Shown here piece after piece: positions 1 through 8,293 of a stretch of DNA of 64,000 nucleotides. Under the pieces are notes generated by a model. The model did not search any database. It was not told the origin of the DNA and saw only the letters and a program-made list of their open reading frames with translations. The position numbers were made by a program, and so were the translations under genes. The stretch is from Pseudoflavonifractor_A sp022772585. GTDB taxonomy: Bacteria > Bacillota > Clostridia > Oscillospirales > Oscillospiraceae. The stretch lies in NCBI RefSeq assembly GCF_052065415.1, contig NZ_JBQHUB010000008.1, positions 1 to 64,000 on the forward strand, given 5' to 3'. Within the stretch, counting starts at the first letter, position 1; each line of letters starts with the position of its first letter.

Positions 1-142
1 TCAAGGCGAAGCTAAAGGGCTTGCCGCCTGCTCTTCACAGACAACAAGCCCTTTCGGTTGCTTGAACAATTTTTGCTTCGAAATATTGTCTAACTTTTCG
101 GGGTCACTTCACCGTCCGGGGGAGTTTATTTAAACCATAGAT
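1..142. other. Unassigned left-edge DNA with an inverted repeat
   Basis: I see no supportable gene here. Ten-base arms at 14-23 and 45-54 (AAAGGGCTTG / CAAGCCCTTT) could form a hairpin with a 21-base loop. A plus-strand frame ends at a TAA at 91-93, but a TAA at 13-15 interrupts the same frame. The piece might be the tail of something outside the window, but nothing identifies it. Confidence 0.3.
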
Positions 143-148
143 TTGCTT

Positions 149-547
149 TTACCCATGGCAACGGCCGCCGCAGGTGTGCTCGTGCTCACCGCAGGAGCCG
201 CCGTGCTCATGGTCATGGTGGCTGCAGTTGGCGCTGGAGCTGAATTGGAGCGTTCCCGCCAACAGCTCCGCCACCGCCTGATCGGCGTCCCCCGCCACAC
301 CTGCGTACAACTTGATCCCGGCCTGGGCCAGAGCCATCTGGGCACCGCCGCCGATGCCGCCGCAGATCAGTGCGTCCACGTCGGCCTGCCGCAAAAAGCC
401 CGCCAGCGCGCCGTGGCCGCTTCCGTTGGTATCCAGCACCCGGGCGCTCTTCACGGTGCTGTTCTCTACCTCGTATACCTTGAACTGGGCTGTGTGACCG
501 AAGTGCTGAAAGATCTGTCCGTTCTCATAAGTTGCAGCGATTTTCAT
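149..547 (-). CDS. NifX/NifB-family Fe-Mo cofactor-like protein with His/Cys-rich tail
   Basis: A 132-residue protein of the dinitrogenase iron-molybdenum cofactor biosynthesis superfamily, which binds metal clusters and in non-nitrogen-fixing anaerobes has an undefined metal-handling role. The first ~95 residues form the fold (MKIAATYENGQIFQHFGH, then ALICGGIGGGAQ). The last ~30 residues are extremely rich in His and Cys (HHDHEHGGSCGEHEH), suggesting metal binding. I start at the ATG at 547 because GGAAAGGAAG lies just upstream; an in-frame ATG at 574 lacks this. It lies 36 bp after the DUF134 gene on the same strand, so the two probably share a promoter, a pairing common in anaerobes. Confidence 0.85.
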   Translation of the reverse strand: MKIAATYENGQIFQHFGHTAQFKVYEVENSTVKSARVLDTNGSGHGALAGFLRQADVDALICGGIGGGAQMALAQAGIKLYAGVAGDADQAVAELLAGTLQFSSSANCSHHDHEHGGSCGEHEHTCGGRCHG

Positions 548-583
548 TTCAATGCTTCCTTTCCGTCTTTCCATGGTATTCCG

Positions 584-958
584 TCAGGGACCGTCCGTGC
601 CCTTGAAGCCAATATGCCGCCGACCGCCCTTGTGGCACCTGCGTCCGCCGCAGCCGGGGCCCGCGCCCTCGCACAACCGGTAGTTTCCGCCCCGGATCAC
701 CAGCCCCCGCCCGTTAACCAGGGCGTCGGCCAGCTTCCGCCGGGCAGAATCATAGATCCCCGTGACCGTGGTCCTGGCGATCTCCATCCGCACGGCGCAT
801 TCCTCCTGGGTCAGGCCCACCAGATCAATGAGCCGGATGGCCTCATACTCGTCCACAGCCAGCACCACGGCGTCCTTCCCGCTCTGTTCCTCCGCCGGAA
901 GAAATCCGGCACACCGGGGCGCGGCGCACACGCATCTGCATTTCTGGGGTCTTGGCAT
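584..958 (-). CDS. DUF134 (UPF0251) family helix-turn-helix protein
   Basis: A 124-residue DNA-binding protein of the DUF134 family. A Cys-containing N-terminus (PRPQKCRCVCAAP) precedes a sigma-70 region-4-like helix-turn-helix (roughly residues 35-85: AVDEYEAIRLIDLVGLTQEE ... MEIARTTVTGIYDSARRKLA). A Gly/Cys/His-rich tail (CEGAGPGCGGRRCHKGG) looks metal-responsive. The start has a good Shine-Dalgarno, GAGGTG 5-6 bases upstream. It is the first gene of a two-gene unit with the NifX-like protein. The promoter carries paired GACATATG elements that could be its own operators. Family membership is firm; the inducer and targets are inference. Confidence 0.85.
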   Translation of the reverse strand: MPRPQKCRCVCAAPRCAGFLPAEEQSGKDAVVLAVDEYEAIRLIDLVGLTQEECAVRMEIARTTVTGIYDSARRKLADALVNGRGLVIRGGNYRLCEGAGPGCGGRRCHKGGRRHIGFKGTDGP

Positions 959-974
959 ATCTTCACCTCATATC

Positions 975-1020
975 TGACATATGTCGTTTATCAGTATAGC
1001 ACATTGCCGGCATATGTCAA
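975..1020 (-). promoter_or_regulatory. Promoter with two GACATATGYC operator-like sites
   Basis: On the minus strand, TTGACA (1015-1020), a 16-bp spacer and TATACT (993-998) form a strong promoter for the DUF134 unit. A perfect palindrome GACATATGTC lies at 976-985 near the start site, and a near-copy (GACATATGCC on the minus strand, 1009-1018) covers the -35 box. The two centres are 33 bp apart, about three helical turns. This arrangement suggests autoregulation by the downstream helix-turn-helix protein. Confidence 0.6.
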
Positions 1021-1044
1021 TCTCTTCTTCCGTTCCCGGCAAAC

Positions 1045-1073
1045 AGCCCGGAGACGCGGCGCGCCTCCGGGCT
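1045..1073 (-). terminator. Hairpin after queA, weak terminator
   Basis: Arms AGCCCGGAG (1045-1053) and CTCCGGGCT (1065-1073) form a GC-rich hairpin 14 bp beyond the queA stop. The T-tract on the minus strand is poor (GTTTGCC), so termination is likely but not certain. Confidence 0.45.
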
Positions 1074-1086
1074 GAAGAAATATTTT

Positions 1087-2112
1087 TTAATGGATGAACA
1101 TGGCATCGCCAAAGGAGAAAAAGCGGTACTTCCGCTCAATGGCCTCCTGATAGGCGCTGAGGATGTGCTCCCGTCCGGCCAGGGCGGATACCAGCATTAC
1201 CAGAGTGGACTGGGGCAGATGGAAATTGGTGATCAGGCCGTCCAGCACCTTGAAGCGGTAGCCGGGGTAAATGAAGATATTGGTCCAGCCCGCCGACTCC
1301 TTCATGGTGCCGTCCTCGGCGGCCCAGCTCTCGATGGTGCGGCAGGAGGTGGTGCCCACGCAGATGACGCGGCCTCCCTCCCGCTTGGTACGGTTGATGG
1401 TCTCCGCCGTCTCAGCCGGGATCATGCAGTACTCCGAGTGCATCTCGTGGTCCAGAATGTCCTCTTCCTTCACCGGACGGAAGGTACCCAGTCCCACGTG
1501 AAGGGTCACATAGGCCAGACGCACCCCCATGTCCTCCACCTGCTTCAGGAGCTCTTTGGTAAAGTGGAGCCCGGCGGTGGGAGCGGCGGCGGAACCTACC
1601 TCCCGGGAATATACCGTCTGGTAGCGCTCGGGGTCATTGAGCTCCGCCTTGATGTAGGGCGGCAACGGCATTTTGCCCAGCTGCTCCAGCAGCTCCAGGA
1701 AAATGCCCTCATACTCGAAGTGGATGAGCCGGTTGCCGTTGTCCAGCACCTGCGTCACCTCGGCGGTAAGCAGACCGTCTCCAAAAGAGAGCCGGGCCCC
1801 GGTGCGCACCTTCCGGCCTGGCCGTACCAGGCACTCCCACACTTTGCCGCCCCGGTCCACCAGCAGCAGCACCTCTACCGCGCCGCCGCCCGGCTCACGG
1901 TGGCCCAGCAGACGGGCGGGCAGCACCCGGGAATCGTTGAGGACCAGACAGTCTCCCGGCCGGAGCAGCATGGGCAGGTCATAGAAATGCATATGCTCCG
2001 TCTCGCCGGTGTGCTTGTCCAGCACCAGCAGGCGGGAGGCGTCCCGCTTCTCCAGCGGGGTCTGTGCGATGAGCTCCTCCGGGAGCTGAAAATCAAAATC
2101 GGATGTTTTCAT
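1087..2112 (-). CDS. queA: S-adenosylmethionine:tRNA ribosyltransferase-isomerase QueA
   Basis: A 341-residue enzyme that transfers and rearranges the ribosyl part of SAM onto 7-aminomethyl-7-deazaguanine in tRNA, making epoxyqueuosine. The length is typical and the sequence is recognisable from end to end: MKTSDFDFQLPEELIAQ at the N-terminus, SAAAPTAGLHFT in the middle and YPGYRFKVLDGLITNFHLPQ near the end. It starts directly after the stop of the SpoIID-like gene (no gap), so the two are probably co-transcribed. A hairpin follows the stop. No other queuosine gene is present in the window. Confidence 0.97.
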   Translation of the reverse strand: MKTSDFDFQLPEELIAQTPLEKRDASRLLVLDKHTGETEHMHFYDLPMLLRPGDCLVLNDSRVLPARLLGHREPGGGAVEVLLLVDRGGKVWECLVRPGRKVRTGARLSFGDGLLTAEVTQVLDNGNRLIHFEYEGIFLELLEQLGKMPLPPYIKAELNDPERYQTVYSREVGSAAAPTAGLHFTKELLKQVEDMGVRLAYVTLHVGLGTFRPVKEEDILDHEMHSEYCMIPAETAETINRTKREGGRVICVGTTSCRTIESWAAEDGTMKESAGWTNIFIYPGYRFKVLDGLITNFHLPQSTLVMLVSALAGREHILSAYQEAIERKYRFFSFGDAMFIH

Positions 2113-3750
2113 CTAGGACAGTTCCACTCCTGTGAAATAGAATTTCAGGATCTGATCGTAGGTATAGCCGGCCTCGGCCATGGCCATGGCGCCGTACTGG
2201 CTCATGCCCACATTATGTCCATAGCCCGTGCCGCTGATGACATAAGTATCTCCGCCGCCGCTCCGGGCGGTGAGCTGGGAAACGCCGGAACTGGTGATCA
2301 CATAGGGGCTGCTCACGGAACTGATCTGCCCCACGGTCCCGTCCCCGCTGATGGCGTAGCATCCGCCGATGGTATCCAGCTTGTCTCCGCCGTCCACATA
2401 GAAACCGCCGCCGGAGCCGCCGCCGGTGACCGAGTAACGCTGGGAGCGCAGGCCCAAAAGCGTGCGGGCGCTCTCCTTCCGGAAGGTCCAGCTCTTCCCC
2501 GCCGAATCCGTAAAGGTGATCGCCTTCACATTCCCTGTGGGCGTAGTCTCGGACACCCGGAAGTCCACGATGCTGCCGCAGATATAGCCCTTGGCCCGCA
2601 GCTTTGTCGCCAGCTCCTCCGCGGTAAAGGTCACGCTCCAGCTGTAATTGGGGATCCGGGAGGATACCAGTGCCTCATAGGGGTCCAGCTTCCCCACCAG
2701 ATAGGGCACGGCGCTGTTCCACACGTTCTCCGCACTCTCGGACGCGCCGCCGTTGCTGGAGGAGTAGACCGTCTCGGCTAGGGCGCCGCCGTAGCGGATA
2801 TACACGCCCTCGCACTCGGATGCGGCCTGGATGCTGTTGGCGGTCAGGTTCTGCGTGCCGTGATAGGCCTGACAGTGGACCTCGGAGCAGACGTCGAAAT
2901 GGTAGGCGGCGTGCCTGTCCTGATTGCGCGCGGCATAGGTGCGGGCGCAGCAGGCCTGGGCTTTTAATGCCTCCTTGGGCCAGGACGCTCCCATTTCCCA
3001 GGTAATGACGCAGCGGACATAGTCCTCCATGTTCACCACATTGACCACCGTCAGGTCTCCGCCGCCGATGCGCTCATAGCGGAAACCGCCGTAATATTTG
3101 TATCCTTTGAACCAGGTGACCGGCTCGCTCTCCCCTGTCACATCGGGCATGACGCCAAAAGGCTGTGCGCTGCCGCCGTCATATTGGAACAGGATCCGGG
3201 TGCTCCCCGTCTCCACCACGCTGACGCCATAGGAACTGGTCCCCACGATCTCCCCGGCGAGCCCCATCGCCGTACAGGCGGCCTGGGCCTCCTCACGGGT
3301 GGCGTAGGCCCCCGTCCGGGCTTCGTAATTCCCGTCGATCCAGGCCGGGAAGCCGCCGCTCACCGCCCCGGCCGCCGCCTGGGCGGAGGTCAGGTCGGCA
3401 TATATGCCCAGCCGGATGTGGTAGCAGCCGACGACCTGGGCTCCTGCACTCTGGACGGCGCTGTAGCTCCCGCCGGAGAGGTAGATGTTCTGGGTCTTGA
3501 GCATGGAGATTCTGGCAGTCCCGGTCTGTGCCAGTTCCACAAAGGACAGGTCCCCGTCAAAATACCCCAGCCGGTAGCCGGAGCCCACGCTGTTTTCCAG
3601 ATTGGCGGCAGCCAGTGCCGAGCTGCCGTAGGCCAGTCCCACCCGCAGGACCGGTTCCCCGGCCGGCGCCGCCTGAACGGGGACGGTCCCCGGAAGGAGC
3701 AGCGCAGCCGCAAGGCAGGCTGCTGCAAGTTTCATCCATTTCTTTTTCAT
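2113..3750 (-). CDS. SpoIID/LytB-domain protein, secreted
   Basis: A 545-residue exported protein. An N-terminal signal peptide (MKKKWMKLAAACLAAALLLP) is followed by a region with a SPOR-like segment (GAYATREEAQAACTAMG, around residue 150), then the SpoIID/LytB domain from about residue 220. The segment EMGASWPKEALKAQA holds the Glu equivalent to the catalytic residue of SpoIID lytic transglycosylases, and the Gly-rich end GTGYGHNVGMSQYGAMAMA is the usual SpoIID C-terminal signature. It is larger than B. subtilis SpoIID because of the N-terminal module. The gene abuts queA and is divergent from the lysine riboswitch. A sporulation or cell-wall remodelling role is inferred from the family. Confidence 0.88.
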   Translation of the reverse strand: MKKKWMKLAAACLAAALLLPGTVPVQAAPAGEPVLRVGLAYGSSALAAANLENSVGSGYRLGYFDGDLSFVELAQTGTARISMLKTQNIYLSGGSYSAVQSAGAQVVGCYHIRLGIYADLTSAQAAAGAVSGGFPAWIDGNYEARTGAYATREEAQAACTAMGLAGEIVGTSSYGVSVVETGSTRILFQYDGGSAQPFGVMPDVTGESEPVTWFKGYKYYGGFRYERIGGGDLTVVNVVNMEDYVRCVITWEMGASWPKEALKAQACCARTYAARNQDRHAAYHFDVCSEVHCQAYHGTQNLTANSIQAASECEGVYIRYGGALAETVYSSSNGGASESAENVWNSAVPYLVGKLDPYEALVSSRIPNYSWSVTFTAEELATKLRAKGYICGSIVDFRVSETTPTGNVKAITFTDSAGKSWTFRKESARTLLGLRSQRYSVTGGGSGGGFYVDGGDKLDTIGGCYAISGDGTVGQISSVSSPYVITSSGVSQLTARSGGGDTYVISGTGYGHNVGMSQYGAMAMAEAGYTYDQILKFYFTGVELS

Positions 3751-3789
3751 TTTTTGCCCCTGTTTTACAATTTAACTTAGAAAAGTATA

Positions 3790-3818
3790 TTGACACTGAA
3801 CTATACTTGTGATACTAT
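3790..3818 (+). promoter_or_regulatory. Promoter of the asd-dapA-dapB operon
   Basis: TTGACA at 3790-3795, a 17-bp spacer and TACTAT at 3813-3818 place transcription start near 3825, just before the first bases of the lysine riboswitch. Confidence 0.7.
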
Positions 3819-3827
3819 TTTTAGCGA

Positions 3828-4030
3828 TTACAGGATAGAGGTTGCGGTTTCCATCAGTAGCAAGCGGCGAGGGCTCCGAGGGCCTTGTGACCTGCTGTGA
3901 AAGGGGACGCCGCCGAAGAGGGCCCTCCCCCGGAGGACGGTCCTCTGGACGCGTGGGTGAACAGCCCCGCGGCTGTCACCGGCGGGACCGGTGGAGCGCT
4001 GTCTGTATTTGGAATATGGTGTCGGAGCGT
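3828..4030 (+). ncRNA. Lysine riboswitch (L box)
   Basis: The leader carries the conserved L-box elements in order: GATAGAGGTTGCGG near 3835, CAGTAGCAAGCGGCGAGG, GTGAAAGGGGACGCCGCCGAAG near 3900 (quoted in parts: GTGAAAGGGG, CGCCGCCGAAG), CTGGACGCGTGGGTGAACAG, then CTGTCACCGGCGGG and GGTGGAGCGCTGTCTG closing the junction. It is followed by an intrinsic terminator at 4058-4096 and then asd-dapA-dapB, the lysine/diaminopimelate branch. By the known mechanism, bound lysine favours the terminator and shuts the operon down. Confidence 0.93.
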
Positions 4031-4057
4031 ATTCGTGCGTCTCTGACATTATAGTAC

Positions 4058-4096
4058 AAAATCAGCCGGTGTGTAAACCCGCTGATTTCTTTTTTT
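4058..4096 (+). terminator. Regulated terminator of the lysine riboswitch
   Basis: Arms AAATCAGC (4059-4066) and GCTGATTT (4081-4088) are followed by a T-run at 4090-4096. It lies between the aptamer and the asd start, as expected of a riboswitch expression platform. Confidence 0.85.
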
Positions 4097-4205
4097 ATCG
4101 ATTGTCCCTGAGCCGATTGATAAAATCTGTATTTTTCAGGCCGGACAAGCTCATTTCCTGGAAAAAACGCATAGAATCAGGATAGAAACACGGGAGGTCA
4201 TTGAA

Positions 4206-5294
4206 ATGGAAAAGTACAAAGTAGGCGTGATCGGCGGCACCGGCATGGTGGGCCAGCGTTTCGTCACTCTGATGGAGAACCACCCCTGGTTCCAGCTCAC
4301 TGCCATCGCTGCAAGCCCCCGCTCCGCGGGCAAGACCTATGAGGAGGCCATCGGCAGCCGCTGGGCCATGGACACTCCCATGCCGGAAGAGGCGAAGAAG
4401 ATGGTGGTCCTCAACGCCGAGGCCGACGTGGAGAAGATCGCCTCCATGGTGGATTTCGTCTTTTCCGCCGTTGATATGAAGAAGGAGGAGATCCAGGCCC
4501 TGGAGGAGGAGTACGCCAAACACGAGTGCCCTGTGGTCTCCAATAACTCCGCCCATCGCTGGACGGCCGACGTGCCCATGGTGGTGCCCGAGATCAACCC
4601 CGAGCATATCGAGGTCATCCCCGCCCAGCGCAAGCGCCTGGGCACCCAGCGGGGCTTCATCGCCGTCAAGTCCAACTGCTCCCTGCAGAGCTATGTGCCC
4701 GCCCTGCACCCCCTGAAGGACAGATTCGGCCTGAGCAAAGCCCTGGTGTGTACCTATCAGGCCATCTCCGGCGCCGGCAAGACCTTTGAGACCTGGCCCG
4801 AGATGGTGGACAACGTGATCCCCTACATCGGCGGCGAGGAGGAGAAGAGCGAGCGGGAGCCCCTGAAGCTGTGGGGCCATGTGGAGAACGGCGTCATCGT
4901 CAACGCCGAGACTCCCTCCATCACCGCCCAGTGCTTCCGGGTGGCCGCTTCCAACGGCCACATGGCCGCCGTGTTCGCCAGCTTCGACAAGAAGCCCTCC
5001 ATGGAGGAGATGAAGGAGGCCTGGGCCAGCTTCCGCGGCCGCGCCCAGGAGCTGGAGCTCCCCTCCGCCCCGAAGCAGTTCCTCCACTATTTCGAGGACC
5101 CCTCCCGCCCCCAGACCAGACTGGACCGCATGACCGAGAACGGCATGGCCGTGTGCCTGGGCCGCCTCCGTCCCGATACGCAGTATGACTACAAGTTCGT
5201 CTGCCTGTCCCACAACACCCTCCGGGGCGCTGCCGGCGGCGCGGTCCTGCTGGCCGAGCTGCTCTGCGCCGAGGGTTACATTACCAGGAGGTAA
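4206..5294 (+). CDS. asd: Aspartate-semialdehyde dehydrogenase
   Basis: A 362-residue NADPH-dependent enzyme that reduces aspartyl-4-phosphate to aspartate semialdehyde, the branch point to lysine, diaminopimelate, threonine and methionine. The N-terminal Rossmann motif is GVIGGTGMVGQRF. The catalytic Cys is in VKSNCSLQSY (around residue 160), and the C-terminal HNTLRGAAGGAVLLAE is conserved. The Cys context and overall form resemble the archaeal/fungal type more than E. coli Asd. GGGAGG sits 8-9 bases before the ATG. It is the first gene of the lysine-riboswitch operon, 5 bp ahead of dapA. Confidence 0.96.
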   Translation: MEKYKVGVIGGTGMVGQRFVTLMENHPWFQLTAIAASPRSAGKTYEEAIGSRWAMDTPMPEEAKKMVVLNAEADVEKIASMVDFVFSAVDMKKEEIQALEEEYAKHECPVVSNNSAHRWTADVPMVVPEINPEHIEVIPAQRKRLGTQRGFIAVKSNCSLQSYVPALHPLKDRFGLSKALVCTYQAISGAGKTFETWPEMVDNVIPYIGGEEEKSEREPLKLWGHVENGVIVNAETPSITAQCFRVAASNGHMAAVFASFDKKPSMEEMKEAWASFRGRAQELELPSAPKQFLHYFEDPSRPQTRLDRMTENGMAVCLGRLRPDTQYDYKFVCLSHNTLRGAAGGAVLLAELLCAEGYITRR

Positions 5295-5299
5295 TCAGT

Positions 5300-6190
5300 A
5301 TGAGAGAGCCTATCTTCACCGGCGCCTGCACCGCTATCGTCACTCCCTTCGACCAGAGCGGCGCCATCAACTATGACGCCTTCGGCAAGCTCATCGACGA
5401 GCAGATCGCCCGGGGCATCGACGCCATCTGCGTCTGCGGCACCACCGGCGAGAGCGCCACCATGTCCATCCGGGAGCACATCGCCGCCGTGGAGTTCTGT
5501 GTCAAGAAGGTGGATCATCGGGTCAAGGTCATCGCCGGCGCGGGCAGCAATGATACCTCCGCCGCCGTCTACCTGTCCCAGCACGCCCAGGATTCGGGAG
5601 CCGACGCCCTGCTCCATGTGACTCCCTACTACAACAAGGCCAGCCAGACCGGCCTCATCAAGCACTATGAGTACATCGCCGACCGGGTGGAGCTGCCCAT
5701 CCTTCTCTACAACGTCCCCGGCCGTACCGGCGTGTCCTTTACCGCCGAGACTTATAAGATCCTCTCCCAGCATCCCAAAATCAACGGCGTCAAGGAGGCC
5801 AGCGGCAACTTCTCCCTGCTGGCCCATACCCGCTACCTCTGCGGCGACGACTTCTATGTCTGGTCGGGCAACGACGACCAGGTGGTGCCCATGATGGCCC
5901 TGGGCGCCAAGGGCGTCATCTCGGTTGCCTCCAACCTGGTGCCCGAGGTGATGGTCAAGATGAGCCACCTCTGCCTGGAGAACGATTTCGAGGACGCCTC
6001 CAAGCTCCAGATCCAGTACATGGACCTTATCGACGCCCTCTTCATCGAGGTCAACCCCATCCCCATCAAGGCCGCCATGAATCTGGCCGGCTACGAGATG
6101 GGCGGCCTGCGCCTGCCCCTGTGCGATATCTCCGACGCCCATCTGGAGGTCCTCCGCGCCTCCATGAAGCGCATGAACCTGCTCCACTGA
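5300..6190 (+). CDS. dapA: 4-hydroxy-tetrahydrodipicolinate synthase
   Basis: A 296-residue TIM-barrel lyase that condenses pyruvate with aspartate semialdehyde in lysine/diaminopimelate synthesis. Visible hallmarks are CGTTGESATMS (substrate loop), LLYNVPGRTG (catalytic Tyr) and INGVKEASGNF, where Lys forms the Schiff base with pyruvate. Start and length match the family, and AGGAGG lies upstream of the ATG. It follows asd by 5 bp and precedes dapB by 20 bp, under the same lysine riboswitch. Confidence 0.97.
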   Translation: MREPIFTGACTAIVTPFDQSGAINYDAFGKLIDEQIARGIDAICVCGTTGESATMSIREHIAAVEFCVKKVDHRVKVIAGAGSNDTSAAVYLSQHAQDSGADALLHVTPYYNKASQTGLIKHYEYIADRVELPILLYNVPGRTGVSFTAETYKILSQHPKINGVKEASGNFSLLAHTRYLCGDDFYVWSGNDDQVVPMMALGAKGVISVASNLVPEVMVKMSHLCLENDFEDASKLQIQYMDLIDALFIEVNPIPIKAAMNLAGYEMGGLRLPLCDISDAHLEVLRASMKRMNLLH

Positions 6191-6210
6191 GCAAGAGAGG
6201 ACGTTGAACG

Positions 6211-6972
6211 ATGGTCCGAATCCTGATTTCCGGCTGCTGCGGCCATATGGGCCGGGTGGTGGCCGACATCTGCGCCGGTACCGCCGGCGTGGAGGTGGTG
6301 GGCGGCTTTGACATCCTGGGACAGAGCGGCGGGGATTTCCCCGTCTGGTCCTCCCCCGCCGCCTGCACGGCCGAGGCCGACGCGGTCATCGACTTTTCCA
6401 GCCCCGCCGCGCTGGACGGTCTGCTGGAGTTCGGCGTCCGGCGGAAGGTCCCGCTGGTGCTGGCCACCACGGGCTACTCCGCCGAACAGCTCGCCCAGAT
6501 CGATGAGGCCGCCAAGTCGGTGCCCATTTTCCGCTCCGCCAATATGTCCCTGGGCGTCAATGTCCTGCTGGATCTGGTGCGCCGGGCCGCCTCCATCCTG
6601 GGGGAGAGCTATGACGTGGAGATCGTGGAGCGCCACCACAACCGCAAGGTGGACGCTCCCAGCGGCACCGCCCTGATGATCGCCGACGCGGCGGCCTCCG
6701 CCCTTCCCTACGAGGCCCGCTATGTCTATGACCGGCAGTCGGTCCGCCAGAAGCGGGATCCCCACGAGATCGGCATCTCCGCTGTCCGGGGCGGCAATAT
6801 CGTGGGCGACCACGAGATCATCTTTGCCGGCCGGGACGAGGTCATTGAACTCAAGCACTCCGCCATGAGTCGGGAGGTCTTTGCCTCCGGCGCCGTCAAG
6901 GCCGCCTGCTTCCTCTCCGGCGTTCAGGAGCCGGGCCTGTACTCCATGAGCGACCTGGTAGCCAATTCCTGA
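6211..6972 (+). CDS. dapB: 4-hydroxy-tetrahydrodipicolinate reductase
   Basis: A 253-residue NAD(P)H-dependent reductase for the next step after DapA. The N-terminal nucleotide-binding segment is ISGCCGHMGRVV, and the active-site block is ERHHNRKVDAPSGTALM (paired His and catalytic Lys). The C-terminal RGGNIVGDHEIIF is also typical. Last gene of the riboswitch operon, ending 15 bp before a perfectly symmetric bidirectional terminator. Confidence 0.97.
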   Translation: MVRILISGCCGHMGRVVADICAGTAGVEVVGGFDILGQSGGDFPVWSSPAACTAEADAVIDFSSPAALDGLLEFGVRRKVPLVLATTGYSAEQLAQIDEAAKSVPIFRSANMSLGVNVLLDLVRRAASILGESYDVEIVERHHNRKVDAPSGTALMIADAAASALPYEARYVYDRQSVRQKRDPHEIGISAVRGGNIVGDHEIIFAGRDEVIELKHSAMSREVFASGAVKAACFLSGVQEPGLYSMSDLVANS

Positions 6973-6987
6973 ACCACGCGCCATATA

Positions 6988-7023
6988 AAAAAGAGCGTAC
7001 CTGCATGCAGGTACGCTCTTTTT
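6988..7023. terminator. Bidirectional terminator between dapB and hisC
   Basis: A 36-bp perfect palindrome centred at 7005/7006 (arms AAAGAGCGTACCTGCA and its complement) with A-run and T-run ends. It serves both the plus-strand dap operon and the minus-strand hisC unit. Confidence 0.93.
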
Positions 7024-7037
7024 CTGTCTGTGTTTTC

Positions 7038-8102
7038 TCAGCTCTGCCCGGTGAGCTGGGCCAGCGCGGCGATGAGGGCGTCCATCTCCCCGTCGGTGCC
7101 GATGGTGATGCGCAGATGGTCGGAGATCCGGGGCCTGCCCCACCAGCGGACCAGGATGCCTTTCTCCCGCAGGCCGTCCAGCAGCTCCTTGCCGCTGACG
7201 CCGGGATAGGATACAAAGAGGAAATTGGCCCTGGAGGGGCAGACCTGAAAGCCCATGGCGGTCAGCCGCTCCGCCGTCCGCTCCCGGGTAGCCATGATGC
7301 GGCTGCGGGTCTCCTCAAAATAGTCATTGTCGGCCACGGAGCCCTCGGCGGCGGCCAGGGCCACCCGGTCCAGGGTATAGGAGTTAAAGGAATTCTTCAC
7401 GCAGTTCAGCGCGGCGATCAGGTTGGCGCTGCCGATGGCGTAGCCCACCCGCATTCCCGCCAGGGACCGGGACTTGGACATGGTACGCACCACCAGCAGG
7501 TTGGGATACCGGTCCAGCAGGGACAGGGCGGAGTCGGTACCGAAATCCACGTAGGCCTCGTCGATAATGACCGCCGCGTCCGGGTTGCCGGCGGCCAGCC
7601 GCTCGATGTCGCTCAGCGGGAGGGCGATGCCCGTCGGGGCGTTGGGATTGGGCAGGATGACGCCGCCGTTGTTCCCGATGAACTCCTCCACCGGGACCGA
7701 GAAATCCCCGTTCAGGGGCACTTCCTCATAGGGTACGTCGAACAGCCCGGCGTAGACCGGGTAAAAGCTGTAGGAGATATCGGGGAAGCGGATGGCCCGC
7801 TCCGGGCCGAAAAACGCCTGGAAGCAAAAACCCAGCACCTCGTCGGAGCCGTTGCCCACAAAGACCTGGTCCTCCCTCACGCCGTGGAACCGTGCAAGGG
7901 CGCCGCGCAGCTTACCGGCCTCCGGATCGGGATAGAGCCGCAGGCTTTCGCCCGCCAGCTCCCGGATGGCCGCCAGGGCCCCGGGAGAAGGTGGATAGGG
8001 GTTCTCGTTGGTGTTCAGCTTGATGAATTTGCGGTCCTTCGGCTGCTCGCCGGGGGTGTAGGGGACCATGTCCCGGATCCTGCTGCTCCAAAACTCTTTC
8101 AT
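7038..8102 (-). CDS. hisC: Histidinol-phosphate aminotransferase
   Basis: A 354-residue fold-type I PLP enzyme that converts imidazole-acetol phosphate to histidinol phosphate. The region around LNTNENPYPPSPGAL is the HisC N-terminal signature, and the PLP Lys lies in RTMSKSRSLAGMRVGY. VIIDEAYVDFG holds the PLP-ring Asp. The gene overlaps the DUF951 gene by 4 bp and stands away from any his operon here, so an aromatic aminotransferase role is also possible, as known for some HisC proteins. Confidence 0.92.
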   Translation of the reverse strand: MKEFWSSRIRDMVPYTPGEQPKDRKFIKLNTNENPYPPSPGALAAIRELAGESLRLYPDPEAGKLRGALARFHGVREDQVFVGNGSDEVLGFCFQAFFGPERAIRFPDISYSFYPVYAGLFDVPYEEVPLNGDFSVPVEEFIGNNGGVILPNPNAPTGIALPLSDIERLAAGNPDAAVIIDEAYVDFGTDSALSLLDRYPNLLVVRTMSKSRSLAGMRVGYAIGSANLIAALNCVKNSFNSYTLDRVALAAAEGSVADNDYFEETRSRIMATRERTAERLTAMGFQVCPSRANFLFVSYPGVSGKELLDGLREKGILVRWWGRPRISDHLRITIGTDGEMDALIAALAQLTGQS

Positions 8103-8293
8103 GCCTTCGGCTCCTCGCTCCGCTTGATTTTTTTGATACTTTTCTCCGCCTTGCTCCGGGGGAGCATCAGCTCATGCCCGCAGCCCTGGCAGCGCAGGCG
8201 GAAATCCATGCCCACCCGCAGCACCAGCCATTCCCGGCTGCCGCAGGGATGCTGCTTTTTCAGTTCCAGAACGTCGCCCACCTGTACGTCCAT
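8099..8293 (-). CDS. DUF951 family small protein
   Basis: A 64-residue protein of the DUF951 family, widespread in Firmicutes and of unknown function. It contains a HPCGS motif and a CQGCGHELML zinc-knuckle-like pair, so it probably binds a metal; the C-terminus is very basic (KSIKKIKR). The first gene of a two-gene unit: its stop overlaps the hisC start by 4 bp (ATGA), implying translational coupling. Confidence 0.88.
   Translation of the reverse strand: MDVQVGDVLELKKQHPCGSREWLVLRVGMDFRLRCQGCGHELMLPRSKAEKSIKKIKRSEEPKA

Noticed and set aside
1..142. Tail of a transposase at the left edge
   Set aside because: A suggestive plus-strand tail ends at 93, but the frame holds a stop at 13-15 and no diagnostic motif is visible.
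1090..2781. Very long plus-strand open frame opposite queA and the SpoIID-like gene
   Set aside because: It is a GC-driven antisense frame; the minus-strand genes have clear families, starts and ribosome sites. The same applies to other long antisense frames, e.g. 13737-16052, 18716-20173, 40353-41867 and 44354-46810.
6988..7023. Palindrome as a recombination or attachment site
   Set aside because: Its A/T-run ends and position between convergent genes fit a bidirectional terminator fully.
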